A stretch of 57,857 bases of DNA, taken from positions 1 to 57,857 of the forward strand of contig JAEWQH010000025.1 in assembly GCA_023399275.1 (NCBI GenBank), in the 5' to 3' direction. Origin of the DNA: Bacillota bacterium. Its GTDB lineage: Bacteria; Bacillota; Clostridia; Christensenellales; CAG-138. Under the pieces are notes generated by a model. The model was not told the origin of the DNA and searched no databases. It saw nothing but the letters and a program-made list of their open reading frames with translations. The translations under genes and the position numbers were made by a program. Positions 8,830 through 17,983 of this stretch are shown piece by piece (position 1 is the stretch's first letter; the number at the start of each line of letters is the position of its first letter).

Positions 8830-9486
8830 ATGGGACTCGACGCATATCTGCCAATCTGGAAACAGCTCACCAAGGAAGACCAGCAGGCGCTGGAGGAGGC
8901 GGCGGTGCTCCGCACCGTGCCGAAGGGGACGATCGTTCACAACGGCTTTGCGGACTGCATCGGCGTGCTCGTCGTCAAGAGCGGGCAGCTGCGCTCGTAT
9001 ATCGTCTCGGACGAGGGCAAGGAGGTAACGCTGTATCGCTTGCTGGAGCGGGATATCTGCCTCTTCTCCGCCTCCTGCATGATGTCCAGCATCCGCTTTG
9101 AGGTCACGATCGAAGCTGAGAAGGACTCCGATGTCTGGATCATACAGACCGAAGCCTACAACGCGGTCATGAGCCATAGCGCACCGCTGGCCAACTATAC
9201 CTGTCAAGTGCTTGCCTCTCGCTTTTCCGAGGTGATGTGGCTGATGGACCAGCTCCTCTTCAAGCGCTTCGACGCGCGGCTTGCGATGTTTCTGCTGGAC
9301 GAAAGCGCGATCGAAAACTGCGACACGCTGGAGATCACGCACGAAAAGATCGCAAACCATATGGGCACCGCGCGCGAGGTCGTCACCCGGATGCTCAAGT
9401 ATTTTCAGGAGGAAGGCATGGTCTCGCTCACCCGCGGCGGGCTGACCATTACGGACCGCGCCAAGCTGGGCACGAAGGCGGGCTGA
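8830..9486 (+). CDS. Crp/Fnr-family transcriptional regulator
   Basis: A 218-residue protein with an N-terminal cyclic-nucleotide-binding-like beta barrel and a C-terminal winged helix. The recognition region contains THEKIANHMGTAREVVTRML, matching the Crp helix-turn-helix pattern. The N-terminal Cys cluster of oxygen-sensing Fnr is absent, and the cAMP-binding signature is not well kept, so the signal is unknown. GGGAGGAA precedes the ATG. Placement between desulfoferrodoxin and thioredoxin suggests a redox or oxygen role (inference). Confidence 0.88.
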   Translation: MGLDAYLPIWKQLTKEDQQALEEAAVLRTVPKGTIVHNGFADCIGVLVVKSGQLRSYIVSDEGKEVTLYRLLERDICLFSASCMMSSIRFEVTIEAEKDSDVWIIQTEAYNAVMSHSAPLANYTCQVLASRFSEVMWLMDQLLFKRFDARLAMFLLDESAIENCDTLEITHEKIANHMGTAREVVTRMLKYFQEEGMVSLTRGGLTITDRAKLGTKAG

Positions 9487-9524
9487 CGCAAGTCTGCGTA
9501 AGCGTTTCTGAAGATTTGATGCGC

Positions 9525-9563
9525 GCAGAGCGCCGTCCGGGTGGAGCCGGACGGCGCTCTGCA
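9525..9563. terminator. Hairpin between convergent Crp/Fnr and trxA genes
   Basis: A long perfect stem (GCAGAGCGCCGTCCGG paired with CCGGACGGCGCTCTGC) between two convergent genes. It lacks a U-tract, so termination efficiency is uncertain. Confidence 0.55.
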
Positions 9564-9576
9564 CGTTGCTTGCCGT

Positions 9577-9885
9577 TTATGGGATCAAGGAGAGAATCTG
9601 CGGCTTGGGACGCGCGCCGGCGGTCTGGTTGACCACCTTTCCGTCCTTCATGACGATGAGCGTGGGAATGCTCATCACGCCAAATTTCGCTGCAAGCTCG
9701 GGCTGCTCGTCTACGTTTACCTTGCCAACCTTGAGGTCTGCCCTCTCGGTCGCAATCTCGTCGATGATGGGGGAAACCATGCGGCACGGGCCGCACCAGC
9801 TCGCCCAGAAATCGAGGAGGACCGTTTTGCTCTCTTTTAAAACTTCCGAATCAAAGTTATCCTTTGTAATGATATTGACGGACAT
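9577..9885 (-). CDS. trxA: Thioredoxin
   Basis: A 102-residue thioredoxin of standard length with the active site WCGPC (Cys31 and Cys34) and the cis-Pro region SIPTL. It transfers electrons from thioredoxin reductase to disulfide substrates in the cytosol. AAAGGAGC lies in front of the ATG. No trxB is next to it. Its neighbours point to a thiol/oxidative-stress group. Confidence 0.93.
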   Translation of the reverse strand: MSVNIITKDNFDSEVLKESKTVLLDFWASWCGPCRMVSPIIDEIATERADLKVGKVNVDEQPELAAKFGVMSIPTLIVMKDGKVVNQTAGARPKPQILSLIP

Positions 9886-10165
9886 ATCGGTTGCTCCTTT
9901 GCTGTTGATGTTATGATTGTACGAAAATCGCCCCGCGCATACAGTGACTATGTTACACTGAAAACAGCCGGAGCGGCGCGTTCCGTGCAGGCGGAGAATT
10001 ATTCGCCTTTATGCACTTTAGCGCGTTAAAACAGCGCACGAGAAAAGGCATAAATCAGCGGAAAACAGTTCGATTCGAATTTTTGCATTCTGTATTGACG
10101 CGGATGATTATGCAGGATAGACTTGGTTTATCCGACGCAAATCCATTTCGATACGGAGCAGATGC

Positions 10166-11689
10166 ATGATTACACTTGACGGGGTTTCCCTGACCATAGA
10201 CGAGGCTGCGCGCGTGGCGCGCGGGAGCGAGCAGGCGGCCATCTGTGAGGACGCAAAGGCCGCCATCGGGCGCTCGCGGGCACACGTGGAGGCGATGGTA
10301 AAGAGCGGAGCTGCCGTCTACGGCCTCACCACCGGCTTTGGCAAGTTTTCGGACAAACGCATTGCGGACGAGGACACGGCGCAGCTGCAACAGAACCTGA
10401 TCGTCAGCCACGCCTGCGGCACGGGCGAGCCCCTGCCGGTCGAGGCGGTGCGCGCCGTGATGCTGCTGCGCCTCAATGCGCTTGCCAGCGGGTTTTCCGG
10501 CATACGCCTCTCCACGATGGAGGCGCTGCTTGCGATGCTCAACCAAGGCGTGCACCCCGTCATCCCGGAAAAAGGCAGCCTTGGCGCGAGCGGAGACCTC
10601 GTTCCGCTGGCGCATATGGTGCTGCCTATGATCGGCCTCGGGCAGGCGGAGTACCGCGGCGAGCGCCTTCCCGGCGCGGAGGCGATGCGCCGCGCTGGTA
10701 TCCCCGTCGTCCGGCTCGCCGCCAAGGAGGGGCTTGCACTCATCAACGGTACGCAGGTGATGACCGGCATCGGCGCGCTCTGCGTGCACGACGCGGTGCG
10801 TCTGAGCAAGACCGCGGATATCGTCGCCTCGCTCACCTGCGAGGCACAGAGCAGCGTCACCAGCGCGTTTGATCCGAGGGTGCATCTGCTGCGCGGGCAC
10901 GCCGGGCAGATCCAGTGTGCGGAAAACCTTCGCAGGCTGCTCTCCGGCAGCCGCCTCTCCGGCGAGCGCCAGCCCGGAAAGGTGCAGGATGCATATTCCA
11001 TCCGCTGCATCCCGCAGATCCACGGCGCGAGCCGCGACGCCATCGGCTACGTCTCCGACGCGGTCGGCCGCGAGATCAACGCGGTCACCGACAACCCCCT
11101 GATCTTTCCCGAAGAGGGCGACGTCGTCTCCGGCGGCAACTTCCACGGGCAGCCGATGGCGCTGGCGTTCGACTTTCTCGCCATCGCGCTCTCCGAGCTT
11201 GCAAACGTTTCCGAGCGGCGCACGGAGCGGCTCGTCAACCCCGCCCTCAACAACGGGCTGCCCGCCTTCCTCACGCCAAACGGAGGGCTCAACAGCGGGT
11301 TCATGATCGCGCAGTATGCCGCAGCCGCGCTGGTTTCGGAAAACAAGGTGCTCGCGCACCCCGCGAGCGTGGACTCCATCCCCTCCTCCGCCAACCAGGA
11401 GGATCACGTCAGCATGGGCACCATCGCGGCGCGAAAAGCATCGGAGATTCTCAAAAATGTGCAGCGCGTGCTCGCCATCGAGCTCTTTGCGGCAGGCCAG
11501 GCGGCGGAGATGGAGGGTGCGGAGAAGCTCGCGCCCGCAACGCGCGCGGCGCTCGGCGTGCTGCGGCAGGAGGTTCCGCCCGTCGGGCAGGATATCGTCA
11601 TGTATGAACAGATGGCAAAATGCGAGCGCATCGTGATCGAAGGACGGCTCATCCCCGCTGTGGAAGAGATCACCGGCGCACTGAATTGA
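10166..11689 (+). CDS. hutH: Histidine ammonia-lyase
   Basis: First enzyme of histidine degradation; it removes ammonia from L-histidine to give urocanate. The 507-residue length is normal. The self-forming MIO cofactor comes from Ala-Ser-Gly at residues 141-143 in GSLGASGDLVPLAHM, the diagnostic motif. A TTGACG-like -35 region lies about 70 bases upstream. hutU starts 15 bases after the stop, so the genes are co-transcribed. The 280 bases between trxA and hutH hold the divergent promoters and a short inverted repeat (CAGTG-N9-CACTG at 9942-9960). Confidence 0.95.
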   Translation: MITLDGVSLTIDEAARVARGSEQAAICEDAKAAIGRSRAHVEAMVKSGAAVYGLTTGFGKFSDKRIADEDTAQLQQNLIVSHACGTGEPLPVEAVRAVMLLRLNALASGFSGIRLSTMEALLAMLNQGVHPVIPEKGSLGASGDLVPLAHMVLPMIGLGQAEYRGERLPGAEAMRRAGIPVVRLAAKEGLALINGTQVMTGIGALCVHDAVRLSKTADIVASLTCEAQSSVTSAFDPRVHLLRGHAGQIQCAENLRRLLSGSRLSGERQPGKVQDAYSIRCIPQIHGASRDAIGYVSDAVGREINAVTDNPLIFPEEGDVVSGGNFHGQPMALAFDFLAIALSELANVSERRTERLVNPALNNGLPAFLTPNGGLNSGFMIAQYAAAALVSENKVLAHPASVDSIPSSANQEDHVSMGTIAARKASEILKNVQRVLAIELFAAGQAAEMEGAEKLAPATRAALGVLRQEVPPVGQDIVMYEQMAKCERIVIEGRLIPAVEEITGALN

Positions 11690-11703
11690 CGGGAGGTATG
11701 GCA

Positions 11704-13716
11704 ATGCATCACCAGACAGACCCTCTGGCGGAGACGCTCCGCCTCGGCGGCGAGCTGCCGGACATGCCGGCATTCGACCCGGCCAAACGGCGCGCGCCGG
11801 ACCGCGGCTTTCGCCTCTCTCCCGCCCAGACGCGCCAGGCGCTGAAAAACGCTCTGCGCTATGTGCCGCCGGAGCTGCACGAAGCGCTCGCGCCGGAGTT
11901 CCTGCGCGAGCTCAAAACGCGCGGACGCATCTACGCCTACCGCTACCGCCCGCAGGGACGCATCTGCGGCAGGCCGGTCGAAGAATACGCGGGCAAATGC
12001 CTCGCGGGGCGCGCCTTTCAGGTGATGATCGACAACAACCTCGACTTTGACGTGGCGCTCTACCCCTACGAGCTCGTCACCTACGGCGAAACCGGGCAGG
12101 TTTGCCAGAACTGGCTGCAATACCGGCTGATCAAGCGGTATCTCGAGGAGCTGACAGACGAGCAGACGTTGGTGCTGGAGTCGGGGCATCCCCTGGGGCT
12201 TTTCCCGAGCAGGCCGGAGGCGCCGCGCGTGATCCTCACCAACGCGCTGATGGTCGGCATGTTTGACAACGCCGACGATTGGGAGATCGCGGAGCAGATG
12301 GGTGTGGCCAACTACGGACAGATGACCGCCGGCGGCTGGATGTACATCGGCCCGCAGGGCATCGTCCACGGCACGTACAACACCATCCTCGGCGCGGGGC
12401 GCACACACCTCGGCGTGCCGCACGACGGCGACTTGAGCGGAAAGGTCTTCGTCTCCTCGGGTCTCGGCGGCATGAGCGGCGCGCAGCCGAAGGCCGCGCA
12501 CATCGCCGGCGCGGTCGGCCTCTTTGCGGAGGTGGATCGTTCCCGCATCCAAACCCGGCTCGACCAGGGCTGGGTCGATCTGGTTTCAAACGATCTGGAC
12601 GAGGTGTTTTTCCGCGCGGATGCGGCGCGCCAAGCGGGCGAACGCATCTCGATCGCCTACCACGGCAACATCGTCGATCTGCTGGAGGCAGCGTGCACAC
12701 GCGGCTTTGCCATAGACTTGCTCAGCGACCAGACCTCCTGCCACAACGCCTACAACGGCGGCTACTGTCCCGCCGGGCTGACCTTTGAGGAGCGCACGGA
12801 GCTGCTGCACCGCGACCGCGCGGCGTTTGCCGGGCGTGTGGATGCGTCGCTGCGGCGGCATTTCGACGCCGTATTGGCGCTGACAAAGCGCGGCACCTAT
12901 TTCTTCGACTACGGCAACTCCTTCCTCAAGGCAGTGTTTGACGCGGGCGTGGCGGAGGTCTCGAAAAACGGCGTCGATGCCAAGGACGGCTTTATCTTCC
13001 CCTCCTATGTAGAGGATATCATGGGCCCGCTGTTGTTCGACTATGGCTACGGGCCGTTCCGCTGGGTGTGTCTCAGCGGCAGACACGAGGATCTGGTCAA
13101 GACCGACCGCGCAGCGATGGAGTGCATCGATCCCCACCACTGCTGGCAGGATCGGGACAACTACGCCTGGATTCGGGACGCGGAGCAGAACCGGCTCGTC
13201 GTCGGCACCGAAGCGCGGATTTTATATCAGGATGAAGAAGGCCGACGCAGGACCGCGCGGAGGTTCAACGAACTGGTGCGCCACGGCGAAATCGGCCCCG
13301 TGATGCTCGGGCGGGACCACCACGACGTCTCCGGCACGGACTCCCCCTTTCGCGAGACCGCAAACATCAAGGACGGCAGCAACGTCATGGCGGACATGGC
13401 GGTGCAGTGCTTCGCAGGCAACGCCGCGCGTGGCATGACGCTATGCGCCCTGCACAACGGCGGCGGCGTGGGCATCGGCAAGGCGATCAACGGCGGCTTC
13501 GGCCTGCTGCTCGACGGCAGTGAGCGGGTGGACACCACCATCGAAAGCGCGATGAGCTGGGATGTCATGGGCGGCGTCGCGCGCAGAAGCTGGGCAGGAA
13601 ACGCAGGCGCGCTGGCGACCGCGCAGCGATACAACGAAAGAGAAGCGGAACGGGCGCATATCACCCTGCCATATCTGGCGGAGGACGCGCTGCTGGATCG
13701 CATATTGCATGAATAG
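11704..13716 (+). CDS. hutU: Urocanate hydratase
   Basis: Converts urocanate to 4-imidazolone-5-propionate using tightly bound NAD+. The 670-residue length fits the longer urocanase form rather than the roughly 550-residue proteobacterial type. Conserved segments include GQMTAGGWMYIGPQGIVHG and the SGLGGMSGAQPKA nucleotide-binding stretch. The second of two close ATG codons (11704) is chosen because GGAGG lies 7 bases upstream; the first at 11698 is too close to it. Second gene of the hut operon. Confidence 0.95.
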   Translation: MHHQTDPLAETLRLGGELPDMPAFDPAKRRAPDRGFRLSPAQTRQALKNALRYVPPELHEALAPEFLRELKTRGRIYAYRYRPQGRICGRPVEEYAGKCLAGRAFQVMIDNNLDFDVALYPYELVTYGETGQVCQNWLQYRLIKRYLEELTDEQTLVLESGHPLGLFPSRPEAPRVILTNALMVGMFDNADDWEIAEQMGVANYGQMTAGGWMYIGPQGIVHGTYNTILGAGRTHLGVPHDGDLSGKVFVSSGLGGMSGAQPKAAHIAGAVGLFAEVDRSRIQTRLDQGWVDLVSNDLDEVFFRADAARQAGERISIAYHGNIVDLLEAACTRGFAIDLLSDQTSCHNAYNGGYCPAGLTFEERTELLHRDRAAFAGRVDASLRRHFDAVLALTKRGTYFFDYGNSFLKAVFDAGVAEVSKNGVDAKDGFIFPSYVEDIMGPLLFDYGYGPFRWVCLSGRHEDLVKTDRAAMECIDPHHCWQDRDNYAWIRDAEQNRLVVGTEARILYQDEEGRRRTARRFNELVRHGEIGPVMLGRDHHDVSGTDSPFRETANIKDGSNVMADMAVQCFAGNAARGMTLCALHNGGGVGIGKAINGGFGLLLDGSERVDTTIESAMSWDVMGGVARRSWAGNAGALATAQRYNEREAERAHITLPYLAEDALLDRILHE

Positions 13717-13736
13717 AACAAGGAGAATATAACGCT

Positions 13737-14630
13737 ATGGCAAAGAGCATCGAATGCGTACCCAATATCTCGACCGCGGATACCGACCTTGTGCAGGAGG
13801 CCGCCGGCGTGGTTCGCTCAACCCCCGGCGTGACGCTGCTCAACACCTCGAGCGACGCAAGCCACAACCGCACGGTCATCACGTTTGTCGGCGATCCCGC
13901 CGGCGTGGAGGAAGCCGCCGTTCAGCTCGCGAAATTCGCCGCGCGCTGCATCGACCTCACAAAGCACAAAGGCGAGCACCCGCGCATGGGCGCCATCGAC
14001 GTGATCCCTTTCATCCCCATCCGAGAGGTGGGCATGGACGAATGCGTCGCGCTCTCAAAGCACGCGGCGGAGCGCATTTGGACGGAGGCGCGCATCCCCG
14101 TGTTCCTGTATGAAGCTTCCGCCTCCGCGTCGCACAGGGAGAACCTCGCGAGCATCCGCAAGGGCCAGTTTGAAGGCATGGCGCAGAAGGTGGCCGAGCC
14201 GCAGTGGGAGCCGGATTTCGGCGGGCGCACCATCCATCCCACGGCGGGCGTGGTGGCCGTCGGCGCGCGCGCGCCGCTGATCGCCTTCAACATCAATCTC
14301 TCCACGGCGGATGTGGCGATTGCGGACAGGATCGCCCGCGTGATCCGGCAATCCGGCGGGGGCCTGACCTGCGTCAAGGCCATGGGCGTGTTCCTCAAGG
14401 AGCGCAACACCGCGCAGGTTTCCATCAATATGACGAACTATTGCCTGACCCCACTGTACCGCGTAGTGGAGTTCGTGCGCTTTGAAGCGGCGCGTTACGG
14501 CGTGAGCATCATCGGCACGGAGATCGTAGGCCTCGTGCCCATGCGCGCACTCATCGACAGCGCGGAATACTACCTCGGCATCGAAAGCTTTGAGCCGGAG
14601 ACGCAGGTGCTGGAGTACCGGTTGAACTAA
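13737..14630 (+). CDS. ftcD: Glutamate formimidoyltransferase
   Basis: Transfers the formimino group from N-formimino-L-glutamate to tetrahydrofolate, the last step of histidine breakdown to glutamate. At 297 residues it is the stand-alone transferase, without the cyclodeaminase domain fused in animal FTCD. The N-terminal ECVPNIS and the KGEHPRMGAIDVIPF stretch are typical. The matching formimino-THF cyclodeaminase gene is not in this window. The gene sits 20 bases after hutU and 22 before hutI. Confidence 0.93.
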   Translation: MAKSIECVPNISTADTDLVQEAAGVVRSTPGVTLLNTSSDASHNRTVITFVGDPAGVEEAAVQLAKFAARCIDLTKHKGEHPRMGAIDVIPFIPIREVGMDECVALSKHAAERIWTEARIPVFLYEASASASHRENLASIRKGQFEGMAQKVAEPQWEPDFGGRTIHPTAGVVAVGARAPLIAFNINLSTADVAIADRIARVIRQSGGGLTCVKAMGVFLKERNTAQVSINMTNYCLTPLYRVVEFVRFEAARYGVSIIGTEIVGLVPMRALIDSAEYYLGIESFEPETQVLEYRLN

Positions 14631-14652
14631 GCGGCCGGAGGAGGGCAAGGAA

Positions 14653-15954
14653 ATGCTGCTCATCCATAATATCGCGCTTTTGCAAACGCCCACCGGCAGC
14701 ACGAGCCTGCGGGGGGAAGCGCAGGGGCAAAATCGAACATATCGCAACGCGAGCGTGCTCATCGACGGCGAAACGATATGCGCCGTCGCGGAGGATGGCG
14801 CAGTTCCCGATTGTCCTCCGGAGACCGAGCGGCTGGATGCACGCGGCGCGTTTGTCACCCCCGGCTGGGTGGACGCGCACACACACCTCGTCTTCGGCGG
14901 CTGGCGGCAGCACGAGATTCCGCTCAAGCTCAATGGCGCGAGCTACCTTGAGATTCTTCAGGCCGGCGGCGGCATTCTCGACACGGTACGCCAGACGCGC
15001 GCTCTGCGCGAGGACGCGCTGTTTGCCCGCGCAATGGGATTTCTCGACGAGCAGCTCCACCTCGGCGTGACCACGACAGAGATCAAGAGCGGCTACGGGC
15101 TGGATCTGGAAAACGAGCTGAAACAACTCCGGGTCGTCCGCCGTCTGCGCGACGCACATGCGATGGATGTCGTGCCAACCTGCATGGCGGCGCACGCCGT
15201 CCCGCCGGAGTTTACGGGACGGACGGACGCGTATGTAGACTACGTCTGCGGCGAGATCCTGCCCCGCGTGGCGGAGGAGCGGCTCGCGGACTATTGCGAT
15301 GTGTTCTGCGAGACGGGCGTGTTCTCCGTGGCCCAAAGCAGGCGCGTGCTGGCATGTGCGCGCGCGCTGGGACTGGGCCTGAAGATCCACGCAGACGAGA
15401 TCGACGCCCTCGGCGGGGCGCAGCTTGCGGGCGAGCTTGGCGCCGTCTCCGCCGAACACTTGATCGCAACCGACGAAGGCGGCATCGCCGCGCTGGCGGA
15501 TGGCGGCGTAACCGCATGCCTGCTGCCGCAGACCTCGCTCTACCTCAACAAGGACTTTGCCCGCGCGCGGGAGATGATCGCCCGCGGCGTCGCAATCGCC
15601 CTCGCGTCGGACTTCAACCCCGGCTCCTGCCCGTCGCTGAACCTGCAGCTGTCGGCAAACCTCGCATATCTTCGCTATCGCATGACGCCGGAGGAGACGC
15701 TTACGGCGCTGACGCTCAACGCAGCCTGCGCCATCGGCCTCGGCAAACGCATCGGCACGATAGAGCCCGGCAAGCAGGCCGACCTGACCCTGTGGAATGC
15801 AGACGGCATGGAGATGCTCTGCTATCGCATGGGTACAAACCAGGTTCAGGCGGTGGTGAAGAAAGGGAAGGTTGTCGTAGGGGATTGCGTTAATGTATTG
15901 TTCTCGTGTCATACTTTCGCCCGCGAGCGTATTCCCCGCGCCTCCGGTTCATAG
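14653..15954 (+). CDS. hutI: Imidazolonepropionase, with an abnormal C-terminal tail
   Basis: A metal-dependent amidohydrolase that opens imidazolonepropionate to formiminoglutamate. The metal motif HTH is at about residues 76-78 (DAHTHLVFGG), with later HADEID, SAEHL and ASDFNPGS segments. The recognisable enzyme ends near KKGKVVVG; the last 20 or so residues (CVNVLFSCHT ...) look unrelated, and their DNA overlaps a minus-strand gene of the adjacent mobile remnant. The natural 3' end was therefore probably replaced by insertion. Activity is likely retained because the catalytic core is complete. Confidence 0.9.
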   Translation: MLLIHNIALLQTPTGSTSLRGEAQGQNRTYRNASVLIDGETICAVAEDGAVPDCPPETERLDARGAFVTPGWVDAHTHLVFGGWRQHEIPLKLNGASYLEILQAGGGILDTVRQTRALREDALFARAMGFLDEQLHLGVTTTEIKSGYGLDLENELKQLRVVRRLRDAHAMDVVPTCMAAHAVPPEFTGRTDAYVDYVCGEILPRVAEERLADYCDVFCETGVFSVAQSRRVLACARALGLGLKIHADEIDALGGAQLAGELGAVSAEHLIATDEGGIAALADGGVTACLLPQTSLYLNKDFARAREMIARGVAIALASDFNPGSCPSLNLQLSANLAYLRYRMTPEETLTALTLNAACAIGLGKRIGTIEPGKQADLTLWNADGMEMLCYRMGTNQVQAVVKKGKVVVGDCVNVLFSCHTFARERIPRASGS

Positions 15955-16094
15955 CAGCACTTGCCTTGGGGAGCCTCGGCGAGAAGTCCCGCTGATATCA
16001 AACAATCAATAATTAACATCCTTTTAGCTTCGTCACGAAGCGCATCCGTTATTACGCTGGCTGCGTCTTTTACTACGTTTTTCAATCGATTCAC
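15909..16094 (-). CDS. Small hypothetical protein of the element
   Basis: A 61-residue protein with a GTG start at 16094 preceded by GGAGGA; it overlaps the end of the upstream 116-aa gene, suggesting translational coupling. Charged N-terminal helix, then a hydrophobic stretch (MLIIDCLISAGLL). No family recognised. Its 3' end runs antisense into the hutI tail. Confidence 0.45.
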   Translation of the reverse strand: MNRLKNVVKDAASVITDALRDEAKRMLIIDCLISAGLLAEAPQGKCCYEPEARGIRSRAKV

Positions 16095-16095
16095 C

Positions 16096-16446
16096 TCATT
16101 CTTCCTCCAGATTACAGGCGCAAGCCATTGCCACAAGCCGCCAGAGCGCGCACAGAATCCCGCCATACTCGAGCCCTTCCTTGACCAAGACGAACCAGCC
16201 CCCGCTTTCTTTGTCCTCCCCGAACGCCGCCCCGCTATCCTCGTTCATGCACGGCTCGTCCTCTGGCTCTTTGCAAACGATAAGACTTGAATAACGCGTT
16301 GCCAGTATTACCAGACACATCACTTCGTCCAGAATCCCCGCTTTTTCAACCTTCTGTAAGTTGGGGTTTAGCCTGATCAGAAAAGCTTTTACCGCTTCCT
16401 TGTCCTGCTCCCCCTGTGGTAGCTTATACAGCAAAGTTACATTCAT
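16096..16446 (-). CDS. Hypothetical phage/ICE-type protein
   Basis: A 116-residue acidic protein with an AAGGAAAGAGG ribosome site. It has several Cys residues (MCLVILATRY ... VCKEPEDEPC, CALWRLVAMACAC) and no signal peptide. Similar short genes occur in clostridial prophages and conjugative elements, but I know of no function. It is followed directly by the 61-aa gene on the same strand. Confidence 0.5.
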   Translation of the reverse strand: MNVTLLYKLPQGEQDKEAVKAFLIRLNPNLQKVEKAGILDEVMCLVILATRYSSLIVCKEPEDEPCMNEDSGAAFGEDKESGGWFVLVKEGLEYGGILCALWRLVAMACACNLEEE

Positions 16447-16560
16447 CCTCTTTCCTTTCCGCCGCCCGCCGTGATATACTCTTTAGAGTGACGGGCGGCT
16501 CTTGTCGTTCGTTGTGAGGCTCTCGGTGTGCTGTGGCGGTGCTTCCGAAAGCCCTTTCTC

Positions 16561-16836
16561 TTACGCCACGGAAAACCGCTTAGAGGCCGTTTCCTTGGCG
16601 TACCGGGCGTAGATCTCCGGCAGTTCGTTCTTGATCGCGGCCTGATCGAGCCTCTTTGAATTGACCAGCGTCCAGCGAATCTTGAACGGCCCCGCTTGCA
16701 GCTAGTCAACGCCGCGCGCGGTGAGCTCCGCCTTGATCTCGTCCTCCGCTGTGGTGATGGCTGCTTCCAGCTCCTCCAGCATTGCCTTGAGCTCTTTCAG
16801 CTCTGCGGCCTTGCTTGTTACGTCCTTGGTGCTCAT
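16561..16836 (-). pseudogene. Phage-type recombination-associated gene with in-frame amber stop
   Basis: From an ATG at 16836 with an ideal GGAGGT site the frame reads MSTKDVTSKAAELKELK ... ARGVD, then TAG at 16702-16704, then continues in the same frame (LQAGPFKIRW ... SKRFSVA) to TAA at 16561. The combined product of about 90 residues resembles the short coiled-coil protein that often accompanies YqaJ-type phage recombinases, ending in a (K/R)RFSVA-like tail. A single codon change separates it from an intact gene. Either it is a decayed gene or the amber is suppressed; decay fits the rest of the element. Confidence 0.6.
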
Positions 16837-16958
16837 GGTGTACCTCCTTGCTTTTGAGGAAGGGAGCGAAGGCGTTCACGATGCTATATCCGAATCCAGT
16901 CGGCTCTCAACCGTGTATCTCCGCGTTGCCGTTTTTCCTCACCTCTTGATTGTAGTAT

Positions 16959-17025
16959 ACACCAATTAGTGTTTGTTATCAACATCTAAATTGATATTAC
17001 ATAAATGTATTTTATGATATTATCA
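16959..17025. promoter_or_regulatory. Inverted repeats in the divergent control region of the XRE gene
   Basis: The A+T-rich 250-base region between the minus-strand genes and the XRE gene holds ACAC-N6-GTGT (16959-16972) and a longer imperfect inverted repeat, TTGATATTACATAAA against TTTATGATATTATCAA (16991-17025). Such paired palindromes are typical repressor operators; binding by the adjacent XRE protein is an inference. Confidence 0.4.
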
Positions 17026-17089
17026 AATATAGTATCGGCAATAGACACTAAAAGATGTATTATGGTATTGTAAAAGGAGGTGCTGATTT

Positions 17090-17305
17090 ATGGGAAGCAC
17101 GGAGAAAATAAGAATACTGCTTGTCAAGCGCGGAAACATATCTGTCGCTGAGCTTGCACGGATGATGGGAACTACCCCGCAGAATTTACACAACAAACTG
17201 TCCCGCGACAATTTCACCGAAACCGATCTTGCTGAAATAGCAAAGGTGCTGAACTGCTCGTTCCATTCCGAGTTCATCATGAATGACACCGGCGAGCGGA
17301 TTTAG
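17090..17305 (+). CDS. Small XRE-type helix-turn-helix regulator
   Basis: A 71-residue protein that is little more than an HTH domain: ISVAELARMMGTTPQNLHNKL is the helix-turn-helix, followed by the AEIAKVLNC helix and a beta-like end. A strong AAGGAGG site precedes the ATG. Very similar mini-regulators are common in clostridial mobile elements. It probably acts as the element's repressor on the divergent region to its left. Confidence 0.8.
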   Translation: MGSTEKIRILLVKRGNISVAELARMMGTTPQNLHNKLSRDNFTETDLAEIAKVLNCSFHSEFIMNDTGERI

Positions 17306-17371
17306 CCACACGGAAAAGACTATCAGCGAAAACGATCATCTGTTTTACAGAAGCATTCTGAGGAGGGAAAT

Positions 17372-17869
17372 ATGACTTTAATTAATTCGGTGATTGTAGT
17401 TGTATCGACAGTCGCGCTCATTGGCATAGTTCGGCTCGCAACGTCTAATCGCTACAAGAATAATGCTCCTGAATGGCTTAAGATTTCTCTTGCAACGGCT
17501 TGCTCTATCTTGGTGTTTGCCTTCTTTCCGCTTTTTGTTTCGCGTTTATTCAATCTTACGAATTCAGTTGGTGCTGTAAATTATTATGCGGCTTTTATAG
17601 CAATGATTGCCTCGGCTATACAACTACCGTTGGGAATAATTATGTTTTTTATGCTTGTTGCATGGAGCAAGCGGAGCTTAATAGTTGGCTCGATCATTTA
17701 TGCTTTGATGAATGTTATTGTGATTCTTGCAGCACTGCTTGCTATTCACCTGAAATCTACGACACAATTGATTGTTGCGGTTGTTAACTGCGCGCTTGGC
17801 GCAATCCTGTTTTTCACGATCATAGCGAAGGGCAAGCAACCGAAGGAAGAAACGACAGAAATCGATTAA
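17372..17869 (+). CDS. Hypothetical five-helix membrane protein
   Basis: A 165-residue protein made of five hydrophobic segments (about residues 4-25, 35-55, 65-95, 105-130 and 135-155) with short charged loops and a charged C-terminal tail. AGGAGGG precedes the ATG. A+T-rich relative to chromosomal neighbours. No family recognised. It lies 115 bases upstream of the zeta-toxin-family gene and could share its transcript. Confidence 0.6.
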   Translation: MTLINSVIVVVSTVALIGIVRLATSNRYKNNAPEWLKISLATACSILVFAFFPLFVSRLFNLTNSVGAVNYYAAFIAMIASAIQLPLGIIMFFMLVAWSKRSLIVGSIIYALMNVIVILAALLAIHLKSTTQLIVAVVNCALGAILFFTIIAKGKQPKEETTEID

Positions 17870-17983
17870 AGGCTCGATCGAAGTTTGGAAGAATCATTGC
17901 TTCTTGCCGTGCAGAGCAGTGGTGAACGGATCATTCGGTACGGCGCAAACTATAGAATCTCGTAAAGGAAAGAATAAACGACC

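Noticed and set aside
10055..11773. 572-codon minus-strand frame opposite hutH
   Set aside because: Shadow of hutH, which carries the ASG cofactor motif and sits in an operon.
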